In this document: positions 7,853 to 17,326 of the stretch, in pieces | How the letters are laid out: each line of letters begins with the position of its first letter | How positions within the stretch are numbered: the stretch's first letter is position 1 | From: DASSKP01 sp035695045 | Lineage (GTDB): Bacteria; Actinomycetota; Actinomycetes; JAFAQI01 | Length of the DNA: 44,650 nt | Direction of reading: 5' to 3' | Assembly (NCBI GenBank): GCA_035695045.1 | Contig: DASSEX010000059.1 | Span: forward strand, 1 to 44,650 | Program-made: the position numbers and the translations under genes | Notes under the pieces: generated by a model | Database searches by the model: none | Seen by the model: the letters and a program-made list of their open reading frames with translations, nothing else | Told to the model about the DNA's origin: nothing

Positions 7853-9571
7853 ATGACCGAGTTGACGATCCGTCCCGAGGAGATCCGGGACGCGCTGGAG
7901 AGCATCGTGTCGTCGTACGACGCCGGTGCGTCGCGCGACGAGGTCGGTGTGGTCACCGAGACCGGTGACGGCATCGCCCGGGTCGAGGGTCTGCACTCGT
8001 GCATGACCAACGAGCTGCTGGAGTTCGAGGGCGGTGTCCTCGGCATCGCGCTCAACCTCGACGTGCGTGAGATCGGCTGCGTCATCCTCGGCGACGCGCA
8101 GCACATCGAGGAGGGCCAGGAGGTCCGCCGCACCGGCAACATCCTGTCGGTGCCGGTCGGAGACGGCTTCCTCGGTCGCGTCGTCGACCCGCTGGGCCGC
8201 CCGCTCGACGGCAAGGGCGAGATCGAGAGCACCGAGACCCGCCCGCTGGAGCTGCAGGCGCCGTCGGTCGTCCAGCGGCAGCCGGTGAAGGAGCCGCTGC
8301 AGACGGGCATCAAGGCCATCGACGCGATGACGCCGATCGGTCGCGGCCAGCGTCAGCTGATCATCGGTGACCGGCAGACCGGCAAGACCGCAGTGCTGCT
8401 CGACACGATCATCAACCAGCGCGACAACTGGAAGAGCGGCGACAAGAAGAAGGCCGTCAAGTGCGTCTACGTCGCCATCGGTCAGAAGGGCTCGACGATC
8501 GCGCAGGTGCAGAGCGCGCTCGAAGAGGCCGGCGCCATGGAGTACACCACGATCGTCGCGGCGCCCGCGTCGTTCCCGGCGGCGTTCAAGTACATCGCGC
8601 CCTACTCCGGCTCAGCCATCGCGCAGCACTGGATGTACAACGGCGAGCACGCGCTGATCATCTTCGACGACCTGTCGAAGCAGGCCGAGGCCTACCGCAA
8701 CATCTCGCTGCTGCTGCGTCGCCCGGCTGGTCGTGAGGCCTACCCCGGTGACGTCTTCTACCTGCACTCGCGGCTGCTCGAGCGCTGCGCGAAGCTCTCG
8801 GACGAGCTCGGCGGCGGGTCGCTCACCGGCCTGCCGGTCATCGAGACCAAGGGCAACGACGTGTCGGCGTACATCCCGACCAACGTCATCTCCATCACCG
8901 ACGGCCAGATCTTCCTCGAGACCGACCTGTTCAACTCCGGTGTGCGTCCGGCCATCAACGTCGGCATCTCGGTCAGCCGGGTCGGCGGCAACGCCCAGAT
9001 CAAGGCGATGAAGCAGGTTGCCGGCCGGCTGCGTCTCGACCTCGCGCAGTACCGCGAGCTCGAGGCCTTCGCGGCGTTCGGCTCCGACCTCGACAAGGCG
9101 TCGAAGGCTCAGCTCGAGCGAGGCTCGCGTCTGGTCGAGCTGCTCAAGCAGGCGCAGTACACGCCGTACTCCGTCGAGCGTCAGGTCGTGTCGATCTGGG
9201 CCGGCACCAGCGGTCAGCTCGACGACGTCCCCGTGCAGGACATCCGCCGGTTCGAGCGCGACTTCCTCGAGTACGTCGCCCACCAGCACAAGGGCGTCTT
9301 CGAGACGATCGTCAACAGCGGTCAGCTCTCCGACGACACCATCGAGACGCTGAAGAGCGCGCTCGGCGACTTCAAGAAGCAGTTCGAGACCTCGACCGGC
9401 GACCCGATCGGCCAGAAGGAGCACCCGGCGAAGCCGATGGCCGAGGGCGAGGAAGGTCAGGAGACGCTCACCGCGGAGCGGCGCGGCAAGAAGGACGAGA
9501 AGGAGTCGCGCACCGAGGGCGACGACACCGCCGAACCGACCGCCGCGGCCACCGTGTCGGAATCGGAGTAG
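7853..9571 (+). CDS. atpA: F0F1 ATP synthase subunit alpha with C-terminal extension
   Basis: The 572-residue non-catalytic nucleotide-binding subunit has a Walker A GDRQTGKT at residues 172-179. I chose ATG 7853, which follows a GAAGGAG ribosome binding site; the frame is open to 7805 but that adds a poorly conserved peptide. The canonical fold ends near DFKKQF (about residue 511). After it come 61 extra residues (512-572) rich in Glu, Lys, Thr and Ala. Mycobacterial alpha has a shorter tail of about 36 residues that suppresses ATP hydrolysis, so this may be a related brake. That role is inferred, as sequence similarity in the tail is not obvious. Confidence 0.97.
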   Translation: MTELTIRPEEIRDALESIVSSYDAGASRDEVGVVTETGDGIARVEGLHSCMTNELLEFEGGVLGIALNLDVREIGCVILGDAQHIEEGQEVRRTGNILSVPVGDGFLGRVVDPLGRPLDGKGEIESTETRPLELQAPSVVQRQPVKEPLQTGIKAIDAMTPIGRGQRQLIIGDRQTGKTAVLLDTIINQRDNWKSGDKKKAVKCVYVAIGQKGSTIAQVQSALEEAGAMEYTTIVAAPASFPAAFKYIAPYSGSAIAQHWMYNGEHALIIFDDLSKQAEAYRNISLLLRRPAGREAYPGDVFYLHSRLLERCAKLSDELGGGSLTGLPVIETKGNDVSAYIPTNVISITDGQIFLETDLFNSGVRPAINVGISVSRVGGNAQIKAMKQVAGRLRLDLAQYRELEAFAAFGSDLDKASKAQLERGSRLVELLKQAQYTPYSVERQVVSIWAGTSGQLDDVPVQDIRRFERDFLEYVAHQHKGVFETIVNSGQLSDDTIETLKSALGDFKKQFETSTGDPIGQKEHPAKPMAEGEEGQETLTAERRGKKDEKESRTEGDDTAEPTAAATVSESE

Positions 9572-9575
9572 TCCG

Positions 9576-10492
9576 TTGGGCGCCAAGCTTCGCGAGTACC
9601 GCCGGCGGATCCGGTCGGTGCAGTCGACGAAGAAGATCACCCGGGCGATGGAGCTCATCGCCGCGTCGCGCATCGTCAAGGCCCAACAGCGGATCCAGGC
9701 GGCCCGGCCGTACGCCGACGCCATCACCGGTGTCGTGAGCACGGTGGCGTCGCAGACCGGCAGTGTCGACCACCCGCTCACCACGCCGCGCGACAACCCC
9801 TCGCGGGCCGCGGTGTTGTTGCTGACCAGCGACCGTGGTCTCGCCGGCGGCTACAGCGCCAACGTGCTGCGCGCCGGTGAGCAGCTCAACGCGAAGCTGC
9901 GCGAAGAGGGCAAGGAGACCGTGCCCTTCCTCGTCGGGCGCAAGGCCGTCAGCTACTACCGCTTCCGCGGCCGGGACGTGTCGCGTCAGTGGACCGGCTT
10001 CACCGAGCAGCCGGCGTACTCCGATGCGAAGGCCGTGGCCGACGCGCTGATCGACGAGTTCGTCCGCGGCTCCGACAGCGACGGTGACAGCGGCCCGGGC
10101 GTCGACGAGATCCACATCGTCTACACCGAGTTCAAGTCGCTCGCCTCGCAGAAGGCGGTCGCCAAGCGGATGCTTCCGCTCGTCGTGGAGTACACCGAGA
10201 GCGACGAGGAACGCCCGCAGCTCAACTTCGAGTTCGAACCGAGTGCAGAAGGTGCGCTCGACGCGCTGCTGCCCCGCTACATCGAGGCGCGCATCTACGC
10301 TGCGATGCTCGACGCGGCGGCGAGCGAACAGGCCGCCCGGCAACGGGCGATGAAGTCCGCGACCGACAACGCGGACGAGCTCATCAAGTCACTGACACGT
10401 GACGCCAACTCCGCCCGCCAGGCGGAGATCACGCAGGAAATCATGGAGATCGTCGGCGGCGCCGAAGCCCTGGCGAAGACGGGAAGTGAAGG

Positions 10493-10496
<4 letters not shown>
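9576..10496 (+). CDS. atpG: F0F1 ATP synthase subunit gamma
   Basis: The 306-residue central shaft begins at TTG 9576 with the conserved N-terminal helix KLREYRRRIRSVQSTKKITR. The LLLTSDRGLAGGYSANV block is typical. Residues about 165-175 (GSDSDGDSGPG) form a hydrophilic insert right before VDEIHIVYTEFKS. This is at the site of the actinobacteria-specific gamma loop described in mycobacteria (about residues 166-179), which limits hydrolysis. The stop overlaps the atpD ATG by four bases. Confidence 0.95.
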
Positions 10497-11940
<1,444 letters not shown>

Positions 11941-11944
<4 letters not shown>

Positions 11945-13839
11945 GCCGAGAGCGGCTGCGGGTCGAGGGCGACCCGCAGCTTCCGCTCGCTGAGCCACTC
12001 GGTGATCTGCTGCGGGGGAAGCGGCCGCGACAGGTGGTAGCCCTGCACGACGTCGCAGCCCAGCTTGCGGAGCAGGTGCCAGGTCTCCGCGTCCTCGACA
12101 CCCTCGGCGACCATGCGAAGCCCGAGGTTGTGGCCGAGCTCGATGGTCGACCGGACGATGACCGCGTCGTTGCTGTTGCGGCTCATGCCCATGACGAACG
12201 ACTTGTCGATCTTCAGCTCGTCGGCCTGGAGCCGGCGCAGGTAGGCGAGCGACGAGTAGCCGGTGCCGAAGTCGTCGATCGACAGGTCGATGCCGATGTC
12301 GGCCAGCATCCGGAGGACGTGCAGCGTCCGTGACGGATCGGCCATGATCGTGGTCTCGGTGACCTCGAGCGTCAGCACGGACGCCGGCAGATGGAAGTCG
12401 GCGAGCAGTGCAGCGACGTCGCGCGGCAGGTTCATGTCGGTGAGCTGCCGCACGGACAGGTTCACCGACACTCCGAGACGCATGCCCTTGCGATGCCAGG
12501 TGCGGACCTGCGCGAGCGCCTGACGCAGGACCTCGAAGGTCAGATCACCGATGAGTCCGGTGTTCTCCGCGAGGGGGATGAACTCATCTGGCGGCAGGAG
12601 GCCGCGCGTTGGGTGCTGCCAGCGGGCGAGCGCCTCGACGCCGACGACGACGCCGGTCTCGGCGTCCGATTTCGGCTGGTAGAAGACCACGAGCTGACCG
12701 GTCTCCAGACCGGCTCGGAGCTCTCCCAGCATGGCGAGTCGCTCAGGCGTGTACCGGTCGGCCTCCGGGCTGTACATCGACCAGCAGCCGCGCTCTTCCT
12801 TCGCGGTGTAGAGCGCCACGTCGGCCCGCTGCACCAGCGTGTCGACGTCGTTGCCGTGGTCAGGGCTCACGGCGATGCCGATCGAGGCTTGCGACTGCAG
12901 TCGTACGCCGTCCACGAAGAACGGCTCGCGGAGGACGTTGAGAAGCCGCTCGGCGAGCACGACGGCGTCATCCGCGGTCGTCATGCTCGAGGTCAGGACG
13001 CCGAACTCATCGCCTCCCAGCCGCGCGACGACGTCGGTCTCGCGAACCGCGCCGGCAAGACGCTCGCCGACCGCCCGGAGCAGGTTGTCGCCAACCCGAT
13101 GTCCGAGGGTGTCGTTGATCTCCTTGAAGTGGTCGAGGTCGAGCAGCATGAGGGCAACGGTCGAACCGGTCCGGGCGGCCTCGGCCAGGGCGACCGACGC
13201 ACGCTGTTGCAGACGGGCGCGGTTGGGCAGCCCGGTGAGCGCGTCGAAGACGGCTTGCCGCTCGCGTTCGGCGGCGAGCTCGGCGCTCTTCTGGATGGTG
13301 GCGATCGGCAACAGCAGCAGCGGGAGAAGCCACGCGGTGATGCCGATTGTGGCGACGACCACCGGCGCGAAGGCGAGGAGCAGGCCCGAGGTGGACAGCT
13401 CGAAGACCAGCTTTTGGACCCGTCGGCGTCGTCCGTCCTCGGCCGGGCGACGCAAGCCGAAGCCATGGTGCAGGGCGAAGAAGATGGCGGCCGCACCCAG
13501 CGCGCACGGGATGTCGCGAGCCGTAAACGCGGCATCCGTCCCCAGGACCGGCCGCTGAGTGAGCACGGCGTAGAAGGCCCGGGCCGCCACCATCGCGGCA
13601 GCCCAGCGGGCGACCTCGAGCGCCGTTCTGCGCGCACCCCAACGGTTGCGCACGCCGGTGACGAGGGACATGACGGCGCGCAGGGAGACCGCGAAGCCGA
13701 TCGGCCCGGTGAGGACGAGCGCCATGGCGAACGTGCTGGAGATGGCGAGGTCACAGTCCTCGCGGTCCGCGCGGGTGACCCGAGCCGGGAGCAGCTCGCT
13801 CGCCAGCAAGGTCAGGGCGAGGATGAGCGAGATACGCAT
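11941..13839 (-). CDS. Membrane GGDEF-EAL cyclic-di-GMP enzyme
   Basis: The 632-residue protein has about five hydrophobic segments in residues 1-182 (for example 31-55, 78-93, 110-128 and 147-182), then GGDEF (about 195-360) and EAL (about 372-620). The cyclase motif GGDEF is at 275-279. An inhibitory RxxD (R266-D269) sits exactly five residues before it. The phosphodiesterase half keeps EALARW (402-407), the NLS asparagine, LEVTET, IDDFGTGYSS, LKIDKSF, the AEGVE glutamate and VQGYHLSRPLP. Both activities therefore look possible; which one dominates cannot be told. The N-terminal part is an unrecognised membrane sensor. The gene lies antisense between atpD and atpC and overlaps the atpD stop by four bases. 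Confidence 0.92.
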
Positions 13840-13991
13840 CAGCCTCGATCCCCCGCCTTCTGCTGCTCGCCGGACGTGTCATGCAACGACTCCCGCGATG
13901 TCCGGTGACGGGATCGGCACTGGCCTGCGGCAGACATAGGGCCACCAGGCACAAAGGACTGGGCCGAACGGAGCAATGAACCCCCCGGACG

Positions 13992-14030
13992 GGCCAGGCC
14001 GGCATGACCCGCCGCTGGCCGGCACTGGCC
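13992..14030. promoter_or_regulatory. 12-bp inverted repeat at the atpC promoter
   Basis: The left arm GGCCAGGCCGGC (13992-14003) pairs with GCCGGC at 14018-14023 and CTGGCC at 14025-14030, with one unpaired A at 14024 and a 14-base spacer. It covers the expected -35 region of the atpC promoter and lies upstream of the predicted transcript. It is therefore more likely a DNA operator or a terminator for antisense transcription than an atpC leader structure. The arm sequences are exact; the function is inferred. Confidence 0.5.
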
Positions 14031-14037
14031 GACTTCG

Positions 14038-14043
14038 TAGAAT
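14038..14043 (+). promoter_or_regulatory. -10 box of a probable leaderless atpC promoter
   Basis: TAGAAT stands seven bases before the GTG of atpC, which places the transcription start at or next to the start codon. CTGGCC at 14015-14020 is a weak -35 at 17-bp spacing. No ribosome binding site precedes the GTG, in agreement with a leaderless message. Confidence 0.5.
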
Positions 14044-14050
14044 TCCAGTC

Positions 14051-14434
14051 GTGGCAACGATGAACGTCGAGCTGGTGGCGCCGGACCGGATGGTGTGGTC
14101 CGGCGAGGCGGAGATGGTGATCGCCCGCACCACCGACGGCGACATCGGGATCCTGCCGGGCCACGAGCCCACCCTCGGTGTCCTCGTCCCGAGCCCGGTG
14201 CGCATCAAGCGCAGCGGCGAGGACGAGCTGGTCGCGGCGGTGCACGGCGGTTTCCTGTCAGTGACCCGCGACAGCGTGTCCGTCCTCGCCGAGGTCGTGG
14301 AGCTCGCCGAGGAGATCGACTCGTCTCGCGCACGCCAGGCGCTGGAGCGCGCACGCGGCGGCGACGACGAGGACGCGAAGTCCGCCGAGCGACGTGCGGC
14401 AGCCCGGCTGCGCACCGTCGGCGAGACGGTCTGA
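14051..14434 (+). CDS. atpC: F0F1 ATP synthase subunit epsilon
   Basis: The 127-residue protein (start GTG 14051, with ATG 14060 as alternative) has the epsilon beta-sandwich pattern MNVELVAPDRMVWSGEAEMV, DGDIGILPGHEPTLGVLVP and VHGGFLSVTRDSVSVLAEV. A C-terminal helical region from about residue 82 is rich in Glu, Arg and Ala. Epsilon couples gamma to the c ring and can inhibit hydrolysis. The open frame extends to 13976, but those codons are not epsilon-like. It is detached from atpD by a 1.9-kb antisense gene and seems to be transcribed from its own leaderless promoter. The DUF2550 gene follows after 16 bases. Confidence 0.94.
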   Translation: MATMNVELVAPDRMVWSGEAEMVIARTTDGDIGILPGHEPTLGVLVPSPVRIKRSGEDELVAAVHGGFLSVTRDSVSVLAEVVELAEEIDSSRARQALERARGGDDEDAKSAERRAAARLRTVGETV

Positions 14435-14450
14435 TCCCAGGCTCGCGGGG

Positions 14451-14909
14451 GTGGAGGCGGTCGAGGTCGTCGGTCTGGCCCTCGTCGTCGTCTGCAGCGT
14501 TCTGATCCTGCTCGTCGTACGACGTCGGCTGCTCGATCGTGACGGGGGCACCATCGATGTCTCGCTGCGACGACGTCGCGACGGACACAAGGTGGCGGGC
14601 ACGTTCGGCTGGTCGTTCGGAGTTGCGCGCTACGACGGCGACCGGCTGCTGTGGTTCAAGACCTTCAGTCTGTCGCCGCGCCCCAAGCATGTGTTCTTCC
14701 GCTCGGCGCTCGTCATGGGTGCACGACGGCGCCCGCACGGCGCCGAGTCGGTGGCTGTGATCGCCGACGCGACGATCGTGGACTGCGGCCACGACGACGA
14801 GGTCTTCGAGCTCGCCGTGCCATCCATTGCGCTTCCCGGACTGTTGGCCTGGGTCGAGGCTGCGCCCCGGATCAGCCGCCGGAGGTCAATGACGCGAGCA
14901 TCCTCGTGA
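14451..14909 (+). CDS. DUF2550 membrane-anchored protein
   Basis: About 152 residues: an N-terminal transmembrane helix (roughly 5-23, VVGLALVVVCSVLILLVV) followed by a soluble domain with GTFGWSFGVARYDGDRLLWF and SPRPKHVFFRS. This is the DUF2550 family, which follows atpC in actinobacteria (Rv1312 in M. tuberculosis). Function is not known to me. GTG 14451 was chosen because the helix begins there; the frame is open to 14394 inside atpC. It likely shares the atpC transcript. Confidence 0.8.
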   Translation: MEAVEVVGLALVVVCSVLILLVVRRRLLDRDGGTIDVSLRRRRDGHKVAGTFGWSFGVARYDGDRLLWFKTFSLSPRPKHVFFRSALVMGARRRPHGAESVAVIADATIVDCGHDDEVFELAVPSIALPGLLAWVEAAPRISRRRSMTRASS

Positions 14910-14947
14910 AGTCGCGCTCCGCCTTGAAGCTCCCTTGACGAGCGCCG

Positions 14948-15565
14948 TCAGGTCTTGGCCCCGCGTGGCTTCCAGGTGACGTCGCCGCGCTCAGTGTTCG
15001 CGACGCGGGCCAGGATGAACAGCAGGTCCGACAGACGGTTGAGGTAGGTCGCGGTCAGCGGATTGGTGGCGGCGGGCTCGGCGTCGAGCAACGCCCACGC
15101 TGCCCGCTCTGCCCGTCGCACGACGGTGCGCGCGACATGGAGCAGGGCAGCGCCGGACGTGCCCGCCGGCAGGACGAAGGAGTCGAGCTTCGGTAATGCT
15201 GCGTTGTGCTCGTCGCAGGCGGCTTCGAGTCGTTGGATGTAGCTGTCGTCGATGCGCAGCATCTCCCACTGCGGGTCGGGGACGATGGGGGTGCACAGGT
15301 CGGCGCCCACGTCGAACAGGTCGTTCTGCACGGACGTGAGGAGTGCGATCAGATCCTCGTGCAACGCACCGAGCGCGATCGCGACACCGATCGTCGAGTT
15401 GGCCTCGTCGACCTCGCCGTACGCCGTCACGCGGGCGCTGGTCTTTCCGGCCCGGCTCATGTCCCCGAGGCCCGTGGTCCCGTCGTCACCGGTCCGCGTG
15501 TAGATCCGGGTGAGATGCACCGTTGAGCTGTCGGCCGCCTCACCCCGGCGCTCACGTGCTGCCAT
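14948..15565 (-). CDS. pduO: PduO-type cob(I)alamin adenosyltransferase
   Basis: The 205-residue enzyme transfers the adenosyl group of ATP to cob(I)alamin, giving coenzyme B12. Family signatures are the N-terminal YTRTGDDGTTGL (ATP binding), AYGEVDEANSTIG, VVRRAERAAW and YLNRLSDLLFILAR. It is the positional counterpart of Rv1314c. The cofactor is needed by the acyl-CoA mutase at 30945-32606 in the same window. The first ATG (15565) is supported by a TAGCCT box six bases upstream, which suggests a leaderless message. Its promoter and that of murA share a 36-base gap. Confidence 0.93.
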   Translation of the reverse strand: MAARERRGEAADSSTVHLTRIYTRTGDDGTTGLGDMSRAGKTSARVTAYGEVDEANSTIGVAIALGALHEDLIALLTSVQNDLFDVGADLCTPIVPDPQWEMLRIDDSYIQRLEAACDEHNAALPKLDSFVLPAGTSGAALLHVARTVVRRAERAAWALLDAEPAATNPLTATYLNRLSDLLFILARVANTERGDVTWKPRGAKT

Positions 15566-15571
15566 GCCGCG

Positions 15572-15577
15572 AGGCTA
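15572..15577 (-). promoter_or_regulatory. -10 box of a probable leaderless pduO promoter
   Basis: On the minus strand TAGCCT is followed by six bases and then the pduO ATG. It lies back to back with the murA box, so the two promoters must overlap in their upstream parts. Confidence 0.5.
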
Positions 15578-15589
15578 CTTGGCGCCGCC

Positions 15590-15595
15590 TACGAT
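15590..15595 (+). promoter_or_regulatory. -10 box of a probable leaderless murA promoter
   Basis: TACGAT is followed by six bases and the GTG of murA; no ribosome binding site is present. The -35 would fall inside the pduO 5' end. Confidence 0.5.
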
Positions 15596-15601
15596 CGAGG
15601 C

Positions 15602-16867
15602 GTGGAGACGTTCGAGGTCAGCTCCGGCGCCCGGCTCACCGGCGAGGTGACGGTGACGGGTGCGAAGAACAGCGTGCTCAAGGTGATGGCCGCCGCACTG
15701 CTGGCCGAGGGCACCACCACGCTGTCGCGCGTCCCCGACATCATCGACGTGCCGATCATGAGCGAGGTCCTGCGCGGTCTCGGCGCCGAGGTGACCGGCC
15801 ACGCTCCTGACATCGCGATCACCGTCCCGGGCGAGATTGGCCATGAGGCCGACTACGACCACGTCCGTCGCATCCGCGGTTCGGTGTGCGTGCTCGGTCC
15901 GTTGCTTGCCCGCGCCGGCAAGGCCAGGGTGGCGCTGCCCGGTGGTGACGCCATCGGCTCACGCGCGCTCGACCTCCACGTGATGGGGCTCGAACGTCTG
16001 GGCGCCACCTTCACCAATGCGCACGGCTATCTGATCGCCGAGGCCCCGAAGCTGTCCGGAGCGCAGATCTGGCTCGACTTCCCCAGCGTGGGGGCGACGG
16101 AGAACATCCTGATGGCCGCGGTGCTCGCCGAGGGCACGACGACGATCGACAACGTCGCGCGTGAGCCGGAGATCGTCGACCTGTGCGAGATGCTCACCGC
16201 GATGGGCGCGCACATCGGGGGGGTTGGCACGTCGACGTTGGAGATCGATGGCGTCGATCGGCTGCAACCGGCTCATCATGACGTCGTTCCGGACCGCATC
16301 GTCGCGGGCACGTTCGCGTTCGCGGCGGTCATGACCGGCGGTGACGTCGTCGTCCACGGCGCGCGGAGCGAGCATCTCGAGCTCGCACTCGACAAGCTGG
16401 TGCAAGCGGGGGCGACGGTGAGCCCGGTCGACGACGGCTTCCGCGTCCGCATCGACGGTCGGCCGCGGGCGGTCGACTTCGTCACGTTGCCCTATCCGGG
16501 GTTCCCGACCGATCTCCAGCCGATGGCGATCGCACTCAACGCCGTGGCCGACGGCGTGGCGTTCGTCACCGAGAACATCTTCGAAGGCCGCTTCATGTTC
16601 ATCGACGAGCTGCTGCGTCTCGGCGCCGATGTGCGAACGGACGGTCACCACGCGATCGTGCGCGGGCGGGAGCGGCTGTCGGGGGCGCCCGTTCGCGCGA
16701 CGGACATCCGGGCCGGTGCTGCGCTCGTGCTGGCCGGCATGGTGGCCGACGGCGTGACGTCCATCAGCGACGTTCACCATGTCGACCGCGGTTATGAGCG
16801 TTTTGTCGAGTCCTTGCAGGCTCTCGGTGCGCGGATCGAGCGCAAGGACGACGCCACCCTCGTCTGA
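15602..16867 (+). CDS. murA: UDP-GlcNAc 1-carboxyvinyltransferase with Asp at the Cys site
   Basis: The 421-residue enzyme carries out the first committed step of peptidoglycan synthesis, adding enolpyruvate from PEP to UDP-GlcNAc. Conserved K22 and N23 (GAKNSVLK) bind substrate. In the mobile loop the usual Cys of GGCAIG is Asp (D116 in LPGGDAIGSR). Asp at this place is known in mycobacterial, chlamydial and borrelial MurA and makes the enzyme insensitive to fosfomycin. The C-terminal YPGFPTDLQPM and ENIFEGRFMFIDEL blocks are intact. It faces away from pduO and is followed by an unrelated STAS gene, not by an rRNA operon as in M. tuberculosis. Confidence 0.96.
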   Translation: METFEVSSGARLTGEVTVTGAKNSVLKVMAAALLAEGTTTLSRVPDIIDVPIMSEVLRGLGAEVTGHAPDIAITVPGEIGHEADYDHVRRIRGSVCVLGPLLARAGKARVALPGGDAIGSRALDLHVMGLERLGATFTNAHGYLIAEAPKLSGAQIWLDFPSVGATENILMAAVLAEGTTTIDNVAREPEIVDLCEMLTAMGAHIGGVGTSTLEIDGVDRLQPAHHDVVPDRIVAGTFAFAAVMTGGDVVVHGARSEHLELALDKLVQAGATVSPVDDGFRVRIDGRPRAVDFVTLPYPGFPTDLQPMAIALNAVADGVAFVTENIFEGRFMFIDELLRLGADVRTDGHHAIVRGRERLSGAPVRATDIRAGAALVLAGMVADGVTSISDVHHVDRGYERFVESLQALGARIERKDDATLV

Positions 16868-16951
16868 AAGCGCAGGTCGCGCCCGGTTTCGGACCCGACG
16901 TTCCGCATGCACCGCTCGGCGTGGCAACCGGGACGCTCCTCGTTGCGTCCA

Positions 16952-16957
16952 TACGGT
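16952..16957 (+). promoter_or_regulatory. Candidate -10 box for the first STAS gene
   Basis: TACGGT would start transcription near 16964 and give a leader of about 27 bases with the GGAGGG ribosome binding site. No clear -35 is visible. Confidence 0.25.
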
Positions 16958-16990
16958 ATGACCGTTCCGACGTCGGCAGCGGAGGGCACG

Positions 16991-17323
16991 ATGGACATCT
17001 CCGTGCTCTGCCCGGGCGCGCTGCTGGCACTGTCCGGTCGCCTGGGCGCGACCACGGTGGCGGACGTCCGCAACGCACTGGCCCACGCGATCGAGCACGG
17101 CGAAGGCGACCTGGTCGTCGACCTGCACGGAGTGGACCTCGTCGACGCGACCGGGCTCGGTGTGCTGGTCGGAGCACACCGACGCGCTGACCGCGCAGGC
17201 CGGCGTCTGGTGCTGCGCAGGATCCCCGATCGGGTCGACAGACTGCTGCTCGCGACGCGTCTGCACCGCGTTCTCTTCATCGACCGCACCGTCATCCGCC
17301 TCGAGGAGCCGATCAGCGCCTGA
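16991..17323 (+). CDS. STAS-domain anti-sigma factor antagonist
   Basis: The 110-residue single STAS domain belongs to the SpoIIAA/RsbV type, which releases a sigma factor by binding its anti-sigma kinase. The phospho-acceptor region reads VDLVDATGLGVLVGA, with Thr54 at the position of the regulatory Ser of SpoIIAA. I chose ATG 16991, which has a GGAGGG ribosome binding site; ATG 16958 and a start at 16907 are in frame but lack this. It converges with the copper lipoprotein gene (3-base gap). A possible kinase partner lies at 17993-18469. Confidence 0.8.
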   Translation: MDISVLCPGALLALSGRLGATTVADVRNALAHAIEHGEGDLVVDLHGVDLVDATGLGVLVGAHRRADRAGRRLVLRRIPDRVDRLLLATRLHRVLFIDRTVIRLEEPISA

Positions 17324-17326
17324 CGG

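Larger units (their letters stand above)
13840..14050. other. Divergent region between the GGDEF-EAL gene and atpC
   Basis: This 211-base gap must hold promoters for two divergent genes. Near atpC it contains a 12-bp inverted repeat and a TAGAAT box, both listed separately. The middle (about 13932-13990) is C/G-rich and includes CACAAAGGACTGGGCCGAAC and a run of six C, with no open frame I believe in. On the minus strand a GAGG lies just before the GGDEF-EAL ATG; no good -10 is seen for that gene. Confidence 0.5.

Noticed and set aside
12391..13908. 505-codon plus-strand frame opposite the GGDEF-EAL gene
   Set aside because: It shows no domain and has shadow composition; the minus strand has all GGDEF and EAL motifs in order.
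13895..14050. Class I cyclic-di-GMP riboswitch before atpC
   Set aside because: The purine-rich CACAAAGG and GGGCC pieces recall the motif, but the first conserved stem with its GNRA loop is missing and the order of elements does not match.
16868..16990. rRNA operon promoter region as found after murA in M. tuberculosis
   Set aside because: No 16S sequence follows; the next feature is a STAS gene with its own ribosome binding site.
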